64,000 nucleotides of DNA from Salinicola rhizosphaerae (GCF_014652715.1 NZ_BMZI01000006.1:219082-283081); one strand, 5' to 3'; shown: positions 1 to 12,030, counted from the stretch's first letter. Notes: a model not told the origin generated them from the sequence alone. Numbers and translations are program-made.

Positions 1-594
1 TACGTATTGATCGAGGCGGTCAACCTGGAACTCGGCTGGCTGGTCGGGCTGCCGACACTGCTGCTGATCACAGCGCTGGTTCTGCTGTGGCTGACGCTGA
101 GCAACTATGCCCGCGTAATGCAGATCACCGGACGCTGGCTGGAGAAGCTCAACGTCAAGCGACGCTCGCGCTTTGGTCTCGCCAGACGTCTGCTGCATTT
201 TCGCAACTCGCTGGTAGAGACGCTGCAACTCCCGCGCTGGCAATTGCTGGCCGTATTCCTCCTCTGCTGCGCCCACTGGCTGATTCGCTACAGCATCCTC
301 TACCTGGTCATTCAGGGCCTTGGGCAGCATATCGACTGGGCCTGGACATTCCTGGTACAGATGGTATCCATGGCGGCCGGCCAGCTCAGCTTCCTTCCCG
401 GTGGCGCCGGTGGCGCGGAGCTCACCTCGTCGGCCATGCTCACACCCTTGATCGGCGCGCAGAGCGCCGCCGCGGCCGTGCTGATCTGGCGCTTCGTCAC
501 CTACTATTTCTATCTACTCGCGGGCTTTCCGATCTTTCTTGCCACCGCAGGCAAGGCATTTCTCCGCATGATGAACAAGCGCAAGCGCGGCTGA
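1..594 (+). CDS. Flippase-like / lysylphosphatidylglycerol synthase TM-region family protein, 3' part
   Basis: The reading frame is open from base 1, so the gene starts outside the window and about 197 C-terminal residues are visible. They contain several hydrophobic helices and a glycine-rich turn (PGGAGGAELTSSAML) near residue 135. This turn is typical of the PF03706 family (UPF0104/YbhN-like and the membrane part of MprF). The tail is basic (NKRKRG), consistent with a cytoplasmic C-terminus. Members are polytopic inner-membrane proteins thought to move lipids or lipid-linked sugars. The substrate cannot be told from this fragment. It converges with sucD across a long hairpin. Confidence 0.75.
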   Translation, partial: YVLIEAVNLELGWLVGLPTLLLITALVLLWLTLSNYARVMQITGRWLEKLNVKRRSRFGLARRLLHFRNSLVETLQLPRWQLLAVFLLCCAHWLIRYSILYLVIQGLGQHIDWAWTFLVQMVSMAAGQLSFLPGGAGGAELTSSAMLTPLIGAQSAAAAVLIWRFVTYYFYLLAGFPIFLATAGKAFLRMMNKRKRG

Positions 595-705
595 CCGAAG
601 CTTCGCGCGCAAGCCATCACGCCTCCCGGCACTTCCATCTTCGCTGCTGCCATTGCGGCAGTCTTCGCTGCTGCCGCTTGCCCTGTTACCGGCCGGCTTC
701 CCAAA

Positions 706-746
706 CGACAACGGCCCGCCGGGCGATGCCTGGCGGGCCGTTGTCG
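706..746 (-). terminator. Hairpin terminator between sucD and the upstream plus-strand gene
   Basis: A perfect 15-bp inverted repeat (706-720 with 732-746) encloses an 11-nt loop. On the minus strand the stem is followed by TTT, fitting the end of the sucCD transcript. On the plus strand the U tract is poor. The two genes converge here, so it may serve both. Just upstream (639-675) the 13-mer cttcgctgctgcc occurs twice. Confidence 0.7.
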
Positions 747-760
747 AGACGATGAAACGC

Positions 761-1633
761 TTACCAGCCGGTAGCGGCCTTCAGCGCATCGCCGATTTCG
801 GCCAGCGAACGCACGGTCTTGACGCCGGCGTCTTCCAGCGCGGCGAATTTCTCGTCCGCCGTGCCCTTGCCACCGGAGATGATGGCACCGGCATGACCCA
901 TGCGCTTGCCCGGAGGCGCCGTGACACCAGCGATGTAGGAAACGACCGGCTTGGAGACATTGGCCTTGATGTAGGCTGCCGCTTCTTCCTCGGCGGTGCC
1001 GCCGATCTCGCCGATCATGACGATAGCCTCGGTCTGCGGATCACCCTCGAACATCTCGAGGATGTCGATGAAGGTCGAGCCCGGGATCGGGTCGCCACCG
1101 ATGCCCACGCAGGTGGACTGGCCGAAACCATGATCGGTGGTCTGCTTGACCGCTTCATAGGTCAGGGTACCGGAGCGCGACACGATACCGACCTTGCCGG
1201 GCTTGTGGATGTGGCCCGGCATGATGCCGATCTTGGTTTCGCCCGGTGTGATGACACCCGGGCAGTTCGGGCCGATCAGGCGTACGCCCAGCTCGTCGCA
1301 CTTCACCTTGACGTCAAGCATGTCGAGCGTCGGGATGCCTTCGGTGATGCAGACGATCAGCTTGATGCCCGCGTTGGCGGCTTCCAGGATCGAGTCCTTG
1401 CAGAACGGCGCCGGCACGTAGATGACGGACGCTTCAGCACCCGTCTTCTCGACCGCCTCCTTGACGGTATCGAACACCGGCAGGCCCAGATGTTCCTGGC
1501 CGCCCTTGCCCGGCGTCACACCACCGACCATGTTGGTGCCGTAGGCGATCGCCTGCTCGGAGTGGAAGGTCCCCTGGCCACCGGTGAAACCCTGGCAGAT
1601 GACCTTGGTGCTCTTGTCGATCAGGATACTCAT
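761..1633 (-). CDS. sucD: Succinyl-CoA synthetase, alpha subunit
   Basis: 290 residues, the usual length for SucD. It forms an alpha/beta complex with SucC and makes ATP or GTP from succinyl-CoA in the cytosolic TCA cycle. The N-terminal CoA-binding fold starts [21 protein letters not shown]. The active-site histidine region ([14 protein letters not shown]) lies at about 247-260. The ATG shares one base with the TAA stop of sucC (TAATG), implying translational coupling. It is the last gene of the sdh-suc block. Confidence 0.98.
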   Translation of the reverse strand: MSILIDKSTKVICQGFTGGQGTFHSEQAIAYGTNMVGGVTPGKGGQEHLGLPVFDTVKEAVEKTGAEASVIYVPAPFCKDSILEAANAGIKLIVCITEGIPTLDMLDVKVKCDELGVRLIGPNCPGVITPGETKIGIMPGHIHKPGKVGIVSRSGTLTYEAVKQTTDHGFGQSTCVGIGGDPIPGSTFIDILEMFEGDPQTEAIVMIGEIGGTAEEEAAAYIKANVSKPVVSYIAGVTAPPGKRMGHAGAIISGGKGTADEKFAALEDAGVKTVRSLAEIGDALKAATGW

Positions 1634-2799
1634 TACTTGCCCTCCGCCGCTTTGACGACCTGCTGAGCCGCGTCAGTCAGGCTGGTAGCAGCGATGATGT
1701 TCAGACCGCTGGAAGCCAGCTTCTCGGCGCCCAGCTCGGCGTTGTTACCTTCCAGACGCACCACGACCGGCACGTTGACGCCGACCTGCTCGACGGCACC
1801 GATGATGCCTTCCGCGATCATGTCGCAACGTACGATACCGCCGAAGATGTTGACCAGTACGGCTTTGACGTTGGTGTCGGAGAGGATGATCTTGAACGCT
1901 TCCGCCACGCGCTCTTTGGTAGCACCGCCGCCCACGTCGAGGAAGTTGGCCGGGCTACCGCCGTTGAGGTTGACGATGTCCATGGTGCCCATGGCCAGAC
2001 CGGCGCCATTGACCATGCAGCCGATGTTGCCGTCGAGCGCGACGTAGTTGAGCTCCCACTCCTGGGCGTGTGCTTCGCGCTCATCTTCTTGCGACGGGTC
2101 ACGCATCGCCTGCAGGTCCGGATGGCGGTACATGGCGTTGGCGTCGAGGTTGATCTTGGCGTCGAGGCAGTGCAGGTTGCCCTCGTCGGTGATCACCAAC
2201 GGGTTGATCTCCAGAAGCGCCAGATCCTTGTCGTGGAACAGCTTGGACAGTCCCAGGAAGATTTTGGTGAACTGCTTGATCTGCTCCTTGTTCAGGCCGA
2301 GCTGGAATGCCAGCTCGCGCGCCTGGTAAGGCTGGGCGCCGACCAGCGGATCGATTTCGGCCTTGAGGATCTTCTCGGGTGTTTCCTCGGCGACCTTCTC
2401 GATCTCGACACCACCTTCGGTCGAGGCCATGAACACCACGCGGCGCGTGGCGCGGTCGACGACCGCGCCGAGATAGAGCTCGCTGGCGATGTCGGTGCAG
2501 TTCTCGACCAGAATCTTGGCGACCGGCTGACCCTTCTCGTCAGTCTGATAGGTCACCAGGTTCTTGCCGAGCCACTGCTCGGCGAACGCCTTGGCTTCGT
2601 CAGCGCTGGTGACCAGCTTGACGCCACCGGCCTTGCCGCGGCCGCCCGCGTGAACCTGTGCCTTGACGACCCACTTGTCGCCACCGATTTTCTTGCAAGC
2701 CTGAGCGGCTTCCTCGGGAGTGTCGACGGCAAAGCCCTTGGACACCGGAAGACCGTAATCGGCAAACAGCTGTTTACCCTGATACTCGTGAAGGTTCAT
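1633..2799 (-). CDS. sucC: Succinyl-CoA synthetase, beta subunit (ADP-forming type)
   Basis: 388 residues, the exact family length. The N-terminus [16 protein letters not shown] is the classic start of an ATP-grasp SucC. The glycine-rich nucleotide loop ([13 protein letters not shown]) is at about 52-64, and the C-terminal domain carries the conserved [17 protein letters not shown] stretch that contacts SucD. It carries the nucleotide-binding part of the complex. It lies between lpd (122 bp away) and sucD (1-bp overlap), in the TCA operon order. Confidence 0.98.
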   Translation of the reverse strand: MNLHEYQGKQLFADYGLPVSKGFAVDTPEEAAQACKKIGGDKWVVKAQVHAGGRGKAGGVKLVTSADEAKAFAEQWLGKNLVTYQTDEKGQPVAKILVENCTDIASELYLGAVVDRATRRVVFMASTEGGVEIEKVAEETPEKILKAEIDPLVGAQPYQARELAFQLGLNKEQIKQFTKIFLGLSKLFHDKDLALLEINPLVITDEGNLHCLDAKINLDANAMYRHPDLQAMRDPSQEDEREAHAQEWELNYVALDGNIGCMVNGAGLAMGTMDIVNLNGGSPANFLDVGGGATKERVAEAFKIILSDTNVKAVLVNIFGGIVRCDMIAEGIIGAVEQVGVNVPVVVRLEGNNAELGAEKLASSGLNIIAATSLTDAAQQVVKAAEGK

Positions 2800-2837
2800 C
2801 GATTCATGCCATTAGGTTGCATGTGACTCGAATGGCA

Positions 2838-2859
2838 GCGGGTCGTGACAATGACCCGC
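2838..2859 (-). other. Small hairpin between lpd and sucC
   Basis: A 7-bp stem (GCGGGTC with GACCCGC) with an 8-nt loop lies in the 122-bp gap between lpd and sucC. No U run follows, so it is more likely an mRNA-processing or stability element than a full terminator. Confidence 0.35.
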
Positions 2860-2921
2860 CGCCCCCGTGCCGCGTCCCAGTCGAGAGAGCGGCACCTCAA
2901 TGCAAGAAGCCAGCGGGAAAC

Positions 2922-4457
<1,536 letters not shown>

Positions 4458-4471
4458 CTATCGCGCGACGC

Positions 4472-6037
4472 TTAGATATCGAGCAGCAGCCGTGCCGGAT
4501 CTTCCAGCAGCGACTTGATCGCGACGAGGAACTGCACGGCGTCCTTGCCATCGATCATGCGGTGGTCGTAGGAGACGGCGAGATACATCATCGGTCGAAT
4601 TTCGACCTTGCCGTTCACCGCCATCGGACGCTCCTGAATCTTGTGCATGCCCAGGATCGCGGTCTGCGGCGGATTGAGAATCGGCGTCGACATCAGCGAA
4701 CCGAAGATGCCGCCGTTGGTGATGGTGAAGGTGCCGCCCTGCATATCTTCAATGCCGAGCTTGCCCTCGCGACCGCGCTTGCCGAAGTCGCCGATCGCCT
4801 TCTCGACGTCAGCGAGCTTCATGCTATCGGTATCGCGCAGCACCGGCACGACCAGACCGCGCGGCGTGGAGACCGCAACGCCGATATCCTGATAGCCGTG
4901 GTAGACGATATCGGTGCCGTCGATCGAGGCGTTGACGTCGGGGAAGCGCTTGAGCGCCTCCGTGGCCGCCTTGACGAAGAAGCCCATGAAACCGAGCTTG
5001 ACGTCGTGCGCCTTGAGGAAGGTGTCCTTGTACTGGCTGCGCAGCGACATCACCGCACTCATGTCCACCTCGTTGTAGGTGGTGAGCATGGCGGCGGTCT
5101 GCTGGGCCTGGACCAGTCGCTTGGCGATGGTCTGGCGCAGGCGGCTCATCGGCACGCGCTGCTCCGGACGCTCGCCCTCGACGGCAGGCGCCTTGGGCGC
5201 GGCTGCACCGCTCTTGGTAGCAGGCGCCGGCGCGGCAGACTTCTTCGCCGAGCCGTCCTTGATCGCTTTCTGGACATCCTCCTTCAACACGCGGCCACCC
5301 TTGCCGGTGCCGGTGATCTTGCTGACATCGAGATCGTTCTCGGCGGCCAGCTTGCGTGCTGCAGGCGCCAGAATCTTGCCGTCGACCTGAGTGTCGTCTT
5401 CACTGCCTTCGGCGGCGGATGCCTGATCCTGATCGTCAGCGGACTCGGCAGACGCCGCGCTGCCGCTCGCGCCTTCCGCGAATACGGCCAGCAGCGCTTC
5501 GGATTCGACCTGCTCGCCTTCCTGAACCTTGATCTCGGAGAGCGCGCCATCCGCGGGGGCGACCACTTCGAGCACGACCTTGTCGGTCTCGATCTCGGCC
5601 AGCACCTCGTCACGCTTCACCGCCTCACCGACCTTCTTGGTCCAGCTGGCAACGGTCCCTTCCTGAACCGACTCCGGAAAGCTCGGCGCCTTGACGTCAT
5701 GACTCTTGCCGGCGGCGGCCGGCTTGCTGTCACCGCCTGCCGGCTTGCTGTCCGCTTTCGCGTCGGCGGCGGGCTTCGCTTCTTTCTGGCCACCTTCGCC
5801 GGCAGCACCCAGCACGCCAAGCACCTGCTCGGATTCGCAGGTGTCCCCTTCCTCGATCTTGATCTCGGAGAGCGTACCCGCCTCCGGCGCCACGACTTCC
5901 AGCACCACCTTGTCGGTCTCGATCTCGACGATCAGTTCATCGCGCTCGACGCTGTCTCCCACCTTCTTGTGCCAGGTGGCAACGGTCCCCTCGGCAACGG
6001 ATTCGGGGAACGTCGGCGCTTTGATATCAGTAGCCAT
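4472..6037 (-). CDS. sucB: 2-oxoglutarate dehydrogenase E2 (dihydrolipoyl succinyltransferase) with two lipoyl domains
   Basis: 521 residues, about 110 longer than E. coli SucB. Two lipoyl domains are visible, at about 3-78 and 115-190, each with the lipoylated lysine in [14 protein letters not shown]. They are joined by an Ala/Lys-rich linker. Then come an acidic linker, the peripheral E3/E1-binding domain ([14 protein letters not shown] to [12 protein letters not shown], about 224-258), and the catalytic domain ending with the DHRMIDG active-site motif. It transfers the succinyl group from lipoamide to CoA. It is 51 bp downstream of sucA. The doubled lipoyl domain is typical of pyruvate dehydrogenase E2 and less usual in SucB, but the sucA-sucB-lpd context fixes the role. 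Confidence 0.96.
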   Translation of the reverse strand: MATDIKAPTFPESVAEGTVATWHKKVGDSVERDELIVEIETDKVVLEVVAPEAGTLSEIKIEEGDTCESEQVLGVLGAAGEGGQKEAKPAADAKADSKPAGGDSKPAAAGKSHDVKAPSFPESVQEGTVASWTKKVGEAVKRDEVLAEIETDKVVLEVVAPADGALSEIKVQEGEQVESEALLAVFAEGASGSAASAESADDQDQASAAEGSEDDTQVDGKILAPAARKLAAENDLDVSKITGTGKGGRVLKEDVQKAIKDGSAKKSAAPAPATKSGAAAPKAPAVEGERPEQRVPMSRLRQTIAKRLVQAQQTAAMLTTYNEVDMSAVMSLRSQYKDTFLKAHDVKLGFMGFFVKAATEALKRFPDVNASIDGTDIVYHGYQDIGVAVSTPRGLVVPVLRDTDSMKLADVEKAIGDFGKRGREGKLGIEDMQGGTFTITNGGIFGSLMSTPILNPPQTAILGMHKIQERPMAVNGKVEIRPMMYLAVSYDHRMIDGKDAVQFLVAIKSLLEDPARLLLDI

Positions 6038-6088
6038 GTCGTATCCTTAGTCTCATTTCTCTCGCATCTGTCTCAGCGGCATGGCGCC

Positions 6089-8920
6089 TCAGGCGTTGAA
6101 GGCGTCGTCGACCAGCTGGCTCTGTTGTGCAACGTGGACAGACATATAGCCTGCGGCTGGCGCGGCGGAAGCCGGACGACCAGCGAACTTGAGGCTGTGG
6201 TCCAAACCGTCCCGCACCATGCTCGCCACCAGGCGCAGATGATGCTGGCTCTGATACCAGGCGCCCTGGTTGAGCGGCTCTTCCTGACACCAGACGACCT
6301 GTTCCAGGTTCGGAAAGGCCTTGAGCGCTTCGAAAAGCTCTTCCTTGGGGAAGGGATAGAGCTGCTCGACGCGGATGATCGCCGTATCGTCGCGCTCGTT
6401 CTCGGACCGGTAGGTCGCGAGGTCGTAATACACCTTGCCCGAGCAGAGGACGGCGCGTTTGACGCCTTGCGGGTCGCGTTCGCCGACATCGGGAATGACC
6501 ATCTGGAAGCGGCCTTCTGCCAGCTCTTCCATGGTCGAAGTCGCATCCTTGTGACGCAGCAGGCTCTTCGGCGACATGACGATCAGCGGCTTGCGCAGCG
6601 GACGGATGACCTGACGGCGCAGCAGATGGAAAATCTGTGCCGGCGTGGTCGGTACGCAAACCTGCATGTTGTGCTCCGCGCAGAGCTGCAGGAAGCGCTC
6701 GAGGCGAGCCGAGGAGTGCTCGGGACCCTGACCTTCGTAGCCGTGCGGCAGCAGCAGCGTCAGGCCGCAAAGACGCGCCCACTTCGACTCGCCGGAGGAG
6801 ATGAACTGATCGACGACGACCTGCGCGCCGTTGAAGAAGTCACCGAACTGCGCCTCCCAGACGATCAGCGCGTTGGGCGTGGTCGTGGCGTAGCCATACT
6901 CGAACGCGAGTACGGCCTCTTCGGACAGGAAGGAGTCATGGATCGTGAACGCCGGCTGACCTTCCTTGATGTGCTGCAGCGGAATATAGGTCGACCCATC
7001 GGCCTGGTTGTGAACGACGGCGTGACGATGCGAGAAAGTCCCGCGGCCGGAGTCCTGGCCGGTCAGGCGGACCGGATGATCGGCATCGACCAGCGTGGCG
7101 TAGGCGAGCGTCTCGGCAAAGCCCCAGTTCATCGGCTGAGCGCCGGCCAGCATCTTACGACGCTCTTCGTAGACGCGTGCGACCTGGCGCTGCACTTCTA
7201 CGCCATCCGGAATCTCGCTCATGCGCTGCGCCAATTGCGTCAGATGCTCGAGATCACAGCTGGTGTCGGTATCACCGCTCCACTCATGGCCGAGATAGGG
7301 CGTCCAGTCGACGAAGAGCCCCGTGTTGGGCTGCTTGACCAGGGCGTTGGCAACGTGATTGCCAGCCAGCAGATCATCGCGATACTGCTCGCCCATCTGC
7401 TTCGCCTGCTCTTCGCTGAGGAAACCTTCCTTGATCAACTGCTCGACATAGAGCGTGCGCGTCGACTTGTGCGACTTGATGGTCGCGTACATCAACGGCT
7501 GCGTGCCGGACGGCTCATCGGCCTCGTTGTGGCCGCGACGGCGATAGCAGACCAGGTCGATGACCACGTCACGCTGAAACTCCTTGCGGTAATCGACCGC
7601 CACCTGCGTGGCATGAAGAACCGCCTCGGGGTCGTCGCCGTTGACGTGAAAGATCGGCGCCTGAACCATCTTGGCGATGTCGGTGCAGTACTCGGTGGAG
7701 CGCGCATCGTCGGCGCGCGAGGTGGTGAAACCGACCTGATTGTTGATCACCACGTGCAGCGTGCCGCCGGTCTTGTAACCGCGGGTCTGCGACATCTGGA
7801 AGGTTTCCATCACCACGCCCTGCCCGGCGAAGGCGGCATCCCCGTGAACCACGACCGGGAGTACCTGCTTGCCGTCGCCATCGTCACGACGATCCTGGCG
7901 GGCACGCACGGAGCCCTCGACCACCGGCGAAACAATCTCGAGGTGAGACGGATTGAAGGCCAGCGCCAGATGGACTTCGCCGCCCGGCGTCATCACGTTG
8001 GAACTGAAACCCTGGTGATACTTGACGTCACCGGAGCCGCGTTCGATCTGTTTCTTGCCGTCGAATTCGTCGATCAGCTCGGACGGGCTCTTGCCGAGGA
8101 TGTTGATCAACAAGTTGAGACGGCCGCGGTGGGCCATGCCGATCACGACTTCCTTGACGCCGTAGTTGCCGCTGCGCTGGATGACTTCATCCATCATCGG
8201 GATAAAGGACTCGCCGCCTTCCAGCCCGAAACGTTTCGTGCCCGGGTACTTGGACGCGAGATAGCTTTCGAGCCCTTCGGCCGCGGTCAGACGCTCGAGC
8301 AGATGCTCGCGCTCGCTCTGGCTGTATTTCGGCTTCGAGCGCACCGATTCGAAACGCTGCTGCAGCCAGCGCTTCTCCTCGGTGTTGACGATGTGCATGA
8401 ATTCACAGCCGATCGAACGGCAGTAAGTCTGCTCGAGCGCCTCGACGATCTCCTTCAGCGGTGCTTCATCCTTGCCCAGGAACAGCGATCCCGTTTGGAA
8501 CGCGGTGTTCATGTCAGCCTGGGTCAGGTCATGGAAGGAGAGGTCGAGATCCGGCACTGACTCGGAGCGCCGCAGACCCAACGGATCGATGTCCGCCCGC
8601 TGATGGCCGCGAAAGCGGTAGGCGTTGATCAGCTGGAGTACCTTGACCTGCTTGCGGTTCTCGCTGCTCGCGGTACCGCTCGCCGCGGCGCCTCGACGCT
8701 CGCGCGCCAGCTGGTAGAACTGGTCCCGGATGGGACCGAGGGGAACATCGTGGGCGGGGGTTCCTTCGAGGCGCGGCAGCTGGTCAAAGGTCTGGCGCCA
8801 TTCGTCGGGGACAGTCGAGGGGTCGTTCAGATACTGCTCGTAGAGCGCTTCTACATAGTGGGCGTTGCCGCCGCTCATATGAGAAGTGCGCCACATCAAC
8901 TCCATTATGCCTTCTTGCAT
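6089..8920 (-). CDS. sucA: 2-oxoglutarate dehydrogenase E1
   Basis: 943 residues from the ATG giving MQEGIMELMWRTSHMSGGN. A GTG six codons upstream is possible, but the ATG has the purine-rich gaacgagag directly before it. E1 decarboxylates 2-oxoglutarate using thiamine diphosphate and passes the succinyl group to SucB lipoyl arms. Visible: the N-terminal E2-contact segment, GMAHRGRLNLL, the ThDP/Mg motif (GDAAFAGQG through VINNQVGFTTS), and a C-terminal transketolase-like domain (PHGYEGQGPEHSSARLERFL). It is first of the suc part, following sdhB after a 261-bp gap with hairpins. Confidence 0.98.
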   Translation of the reverse strand: MQEGIMELMWRTSHMSGGNAHYVEALYEQYLNDPSTVPDEWRQTFDQLPRLEGTPAHDVPLGPIRDQFYQLARERRGAAASGTASSENRKQVKVLQLINAYRFRGHQRADIDPLGLRRSESVPDLDLSFHDLTQADMNTAFQTGSLFLGKDEAPLKEIVEALEQTYCRSIGCEFMHIVNTEEKRWLQQRFESVRSKPKYSQSEREHLLERLTAAEGLESYLASKYPGTKRFGLEGGESFIPMMDEVIQRSGNYGVKEVVIGMAHRGRLNLLINILGKSPSELIDEFDGKKQIERGSGDVKYHQGFSSNVMTPGGEVHLALAFNPSHLEIVSPVVEGSVRARQDRRDDGDGKQVLPVVVHGDAAFAGQGVVMETFQMSQTRGYKTGGTLHVVINNQVGFTTSRADDARSTEYCTDIAKMVQAPIFHVNGDDPEAVLHATQVAVDYRKEFQRDVVIDLVCYRRRGHNEADEPSGTQPLMYATIKSHKSTRTLYVEQLIKEGFLSEEQAKQMGEQYRDDLLAGNHVANALVKQPNTGLFVDWTPYLGHEWSGDTDTSCDLEHLTQLAQRMSEIPDGVEVQRQVARVYEERRKMLAGAQPMNWGFAETLAYATLVDADHPVRLTGQDSGRGTFSHRHAVVHNQADGSTYIPLQHIKEGQPAFTIHDSFLSEEAVLAFEYGYATTTPNALIVWEAQFGDFFNGAQVVVDQFISSGESKWARLCGLTLLLPHGYEGQGPEHSSARLERFLQLCAEHNMQVCVPTTPAQIFHLLRRQVIRPLRKPLIVMSPKSLLRHKDATSTMEELAEGRFQMVIPDVGERDPQGVKRAVLCSGKVYYDLATYRSENERDDTAIIRVEQLYPFPKEELFEALKAFPNLEQVVWCQEEPLNQGAWYQSQHHLRLVASMVRDGLDHSLKFAGRPASAAPAAGYMSVHVAQQSQLVDDAFNA

Positions 8921-9048
8921 CTCTCGTTCACCCTGCACTGATGGGGTGTTGTCGGCGCCGGTCGCGGTGGTGCGTCACGGCGTCACTCCGGAACCGTCGC
9001 GAGACGGCGTCACGATCATGCCCCACGAGGCGTCGTCATGATCGTCAA

Positions 9049-9071
9049 AGGCCGGTGCACACGGCACCGGC
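9049..9071 (-). terminator. Hairpin upstream of sucA (weak terminator or processing element)
   Basis: A perfect 9-bp stem GGCCGGTGC/GCACCGGCC with a 5-nt loop. On the minus strand it is followed by TTTGACG, so the U tract is short. A third inverted repeat, ACGATCATG (9011-9019) with CATGATCGT (9036-9044), lies just downstream on the minus strand. Together these could reduce or process read-through from sdhCDAB into sucA. Confidence 0.5.
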
Positions 9072-9089
9072 CAGCATTCTAGGGTTCGC

Positions 9090-9116
9090 GAACCCTGCGA
9101 CAACGCGTCGCAGGGT
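9090..9116 (-). other. Perfect 11-bp hairpin directly after sdhB
   Basis: AACCCTGCGAC and GTCGCAGGGTT pair perfectly around a 5-nt loop, 66 bp beyond the sdhB stop. There is no U run, so a 3'-end-stabilising structure or attenuator of the sdh message is more likely than a simple terminator. Confidence 0.55.
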
Positions 9117-9181
9117 TCGGCGGGAGCCCATGATAACAAGTCATGCTCTACGATTTAAGTCGTAGTTCATCTGCTCGCCGC

Positions 9182-9892
9182 TCAGGTCGCGTTGGAAAGC
9201 AGCATTTCACGAATCTTGCCGATGGCGCGCGTCGGATTGAGCCCCTTGGGACAGACCGATACGCAGTTCATGATGCCGCGGCAGCGAAACAGACTGAACG
9301 GGTCCTCGAGCTCGGCAAGGCGCGCCTGCGTGGCGTTGTCGCGCGAGTCGGCAAGGAAGCGGTAAGCCTGCAGCAGCCCCGCCGGGCCGACGAACTTGTC
9401 CGGGTTCCACCAGAACGAAGGGCAAGAGGTCGAACAGCACGCGCACAGAATGCACTCGTAGAGCCCGTCGAGCTTGTCGCGCTCTTCCGGCGACTGCAGA
9501 CGCTCGATCGCAGGTGCTGCGGTGTCGTTCTGCAGATAGGGCTGCATACGCTCGTACTGCTTGTAGAACAGCCCCATGTCGACCACGAGGTCGCGCATGA
9601 CCGGTAGCCCCGGCAGCGGACGAAGCACCAGCTTGTTGTCCTTGACCACGTCGGAGAGCGGCGTGATGCAGGCCAGACCATTGGAGCCGTTCATGTTCAT
9701 GCCGTCGGAGCCACAGACCCCTTCGCGGCAGCTACGGCGAAAGGCCAGCGAGCTGTCCTGATCCTTGATCATGGTCAACACGTTGAGAACCATGATGTCG
9801 CGCCCCTGCGTATCGACCTGAAACTCTTGCATGTAAGGCGCGGAGTCGGTCTCGGGGTTGTAGCGATAGACGGAAACCTGAAGTGTGGACAT
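9182..9892 (-). CDS. sdhB: Succinate dehydrogenase iron-sulfur subunit
   Basis: 236 residues from the ATG of MSTLQVSVYRYNPETD; upstream in-frame codons would run into sdhA. It relays electrons from the SdhA flavin to the membrane quinone site through three Fe-S clusters. All cysteine motifs are visible: the [2Fe-2S] set in SCREGVCGSDGMN with its later cysteine in LACITPL, and the ferredoxin-like sets CILCACCSTSCP and CRGIMNCVSVCPKG. It starts 14 bp after the sdhA stop. Its clusters may be supplied by the SUF system encoded at 34.8-40.9 kb. Confidence 0.98.
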   Translation of the reverse strand: MSTLQVSVYRYNPETDSAPYMQEFQVDTQGRDIMVLNVLTMIKDQDSSLAFRRSCREGVCGSDGMNMNGSNGLACITPLSDVVKDNKLVLRPLPGLPVMRDLVVDMGLFYKQYERMQPYLQNDTAAPAIERLQSPEERDKLDGLYECILCACCSTSCPSFWWNPDKFVGPAGLLQAYRFLADSRDNATQARLAELEDPFSLFRCRGIMNCVSVCPKGLNPTRAIGKIREMLLSNAT

Positions 9893-9906
9893 CGGTGACA
9901 ACCCCC

Positions 9907-11679
9907 TTAGTAGGTGCGGATTTTCGGCTCGAACGTATCGACCGTCTTCGGCGTGAAGTTGACTTCTCGCTTGGTCACGCTCTTCTCGCCCGGATGGTAC
10001 AGCGAGTGCTTCAGCCAATTGGCGTCGTCGCGGTCCGGGTAGTCATAGCGAGAGTGCGCACCGCGACTCTCCTTGCGTTCGAGCGCAGCGATCGCCGTCG
10101 CTTCGGCCACCTCGAGCAGGTTGTCGAGCTCCAGCGCCTCGACGCGAGCGGTATTGAACGCGTTGGACTTGTCGCCCAGATGGGCCTGTCCGATACGCTC
10201 CCGCAGCTCGGCAAGTTTCTTCACGCCTTCCTGCATCGAGTCTTCCTGTCGGAAGACGCCGAAGGCGTTCTGCATGACGTTCTGCAGCTCGGTCTTGAGA
10301 TCGTAGACGGACTCGCCGCCGCTCGACTCGTTCCAGCGCGCCATGCGGCTCATCGCCTGGTCGACATCGGACTGCGACGCGTCGAGGTACTCGATGCCCT
10401 CGTTCAACGCAGACTCGATGTGAATACCCGCGGCACGACCGAAGACGACCAGGTCGAGCAGCGAGTTGCCGCCAAGACGGTTGGCACCGTGAACCGACAC
10501 ACAGGCCGCTTCACCACAGGCGAACAGCCCGTTGATGATCTTGTCGTTGCCGTCGCCGTCCTGCATCAACGCCTGGCCGTGAACGTTGGTCGGGATACCG
10601 CCCATCATGTAGTGACAGGTCGGCGTGACCGGGATGGGCTCCTTGACCGGGTCGACGTGGGCGAAGGTCTTGGAGAGTTCGACGATACCCGGCAGCCGCT
10701 TCATCAGCACCTCCTCGCCGAGGTGATCGAGCTTGAGCATGACGTGGTCGGCATTCTCGCCGCAGCCACGCCCTTCGAGCACCTCCATGACCATGGCGCG
10801 GGCAACCACATCACGGCCTGCCAGGTCCTTGGCGTTGGGCGCATAGCGCTCCATGAAGCGCTCGCCATCCTTGTTGATCAGGTAGCCGCCCTCGCCGCGG
10901 CACCCTTCGGTCACCAGGCAACCAGCGCCGTGGATACCGGTCGGGTGGAACTGCCACATCTCGATGTCCTGCACCGGGAAACCCGCGCGCAGCGCCATGC
11001 CGATGCCGTCACCGGTGTTGATCAGGGCGTTGGTGGTCGAGGCGTAGATACGGCCCGCACCGCCGGTCGCCAGCACGGTCGCTTTCGACTTGACGTGCAC
11101 GACTTCGCCAGTCTCGATGCAGAGCGCGATGCAGCCGACCACGTCACCGTTGGCATTCTTGACCAGATCGACGGCGTACCACTCGTCGAGGAACACCGTG
11201 TTGTTCTTCAGATTGTTCTGATAGAGCGTGTGCAGCAGCGCATGGCCGGTACGGTCGGCCGCGGCACAGGTCCGCGCGGCCTGACCGCCCTTGCCGAAAT
11301 CCTTGGACTGGCCACCGAAGGGACGCTGGTAGATGCGACCGTTGTCGAAGCGCGAGAACGGCAGCCCCATGTGCTCCAGCTCGAAGACCGCCTTGGGACC
11401 TTCGTTGCACATGTACTCGATCGCGTCCTGATCCCCGATATAGTCGGAGCCCTTGACGGTATCGTACATATGCCAACGCCAGTCATCGTTGGGATCGGCG
11501 GAGGCGATCGCACAGGTGATGCCACCCTGGGCGGAAACGGTGTGCGAGCGGGTCGGGAAGACCTTGGAAAGTACAGCGGTTTTCTTGCCGGATTTGGCCA
11601 GTTCGAGCGCTGCTCGCAGGCCGGAACCGCCGCCACCGATGATGATGGCGTCGAAAGTCAGGTTACGCATGGTAGACAT
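9907..11679 (-). CDS. sdhA: Succinate dehydrogenase flavoprotein subunit
   Basis: 590 residues, the normal length. It oxidises succinate to fumarate using covalently bound FAD on the cytoplasmic face of the inner membrane. The N-terminal dinucleotide motif ([17 protein letters not shown]), the FAD-linking histidine in [11 protein letters not shown], and the substrate-site stretch [21 protein letters not shown] are present. It starts 3 bp after the sdhD stop and is followed by sdhB, the canonical sdhCDAB order. Confidence 0.98.
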   Translation of the reverse strand: MSTMRNLTFDAIIIGGGGSGLRAALELAKSGKKTAVLSKVFPTRSHTVSAQGGITCAIASADPNDDWRWHMYDTVKGSDYIGDQDAIEYMCNEGPKAVFELEHMGLPFSRFDNGRIYQRPFGGQSKDFGKGGQAARTCAAADRTGHALLHTLYQNNLKNNTVFLDEWYAVDLVKNANGDVVGCIALCIETGEVVHVKSKATVLATGGAGRIYASTTNALINTGDGIGMALRAGFPVQDIEMWQFHPTGIHGAGCLVTEGCRGEGGYLINKDGERFMERYAPNAKDLAGRDVVARAMVMEVLEGRGCGENADHVMLKLDHLGEEVLMKRLPGIVELSKTFAHVDPVKEPIPVTPTCHYMMGGIPTNVHGQALMQDGDGNDKIINGLFACGEAACVSVHGANRLGGNSLLDLVVFGRAAGIHIESALNEGIEYLDASQSDVDQAMSRMARWNESSGGESVYDLKTELQNVMQNAFGVFRQEDSMQEGVKKLAELRERIGQAHLGDKSNAFNTARVEALELDNLLEVAEATAIAALERKESRGAHSRYDYPDRDDANWLKHSLYHPGEKSVTKREVNFTPKTVDTFEPKIRTY

Positions 11680-11682
11680 GGA

Positions 11683-12030
11683 TCAGGCTCCCCAGAGGAC
11701 TTGAACGCCCCACACCAGAAAAACGAAGATGGCGAGAATCACGACGACCTGAAAGCCGAAGCGAGCACCGGTGTGCTTGAGATAGTCGGTGGAGATCGTC
11801 CACAGACCGACCCAGGCGTGAGCGGCCATCGAGATGAAGGCCAGCAGGGAGAAGATGCGCATCCAGGTCTGGGCGAACAGACCGCTCCAGGCGGCGTAGT
11901 CCAGATTCGGATGGAACAGCAGGTACGCCACCATGAACAGGGCGTAGACCGCGAGAACGATGGCCGATACGCGCTGGATCAGCCAGTCGGATAGGCCACT
12001 GCGACCCAGATTCGTGATGTTGGTTACCAT
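11683..12030 (-). CDS. sdhD: Succinate dehydrogenase membrane anchor, SdhD
   Basis: 115 residues from ATG (MVTNITNLGRSGLSDWLIQR). A GTG two codons upstream is possible, but family members start MVxN. Three hydrophobic helices are visible; a histidine of the AAHAWVGLW segment is the probable haem b ligand. The RSGLSDW N-terminus contributes to the quinone site. The start overlaps the end of sdhC by 7 bp. Confidence 0.95.
   Translation of the reverse strand: MVTNITNLGRSGLSDWLIQRVSAIVLAVYALFMVAYLLFHPNLDYAAWSGLFAQTWMRIFSLLAFISMAAHAWVGLWTISTDYLKHTGARFGFQVVVILAIFVFLVWGVQVLWGA

Noticed and set aside
4562-8560. 1332-codon open frame antisense to sucA/sucB
   Set aside because: High-GC codon bias makes long shadow frames; the opposite strand encodes perfectly conserved sucA and sucB, and the frame has no recognisable domains.
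9883-11994. 703-codon open frame antisense to sdhA
   Set aside because: Shadow of sdhA; the composition (His/Asp/Arg/Val-rich) is that of a reverse-strand artefact.
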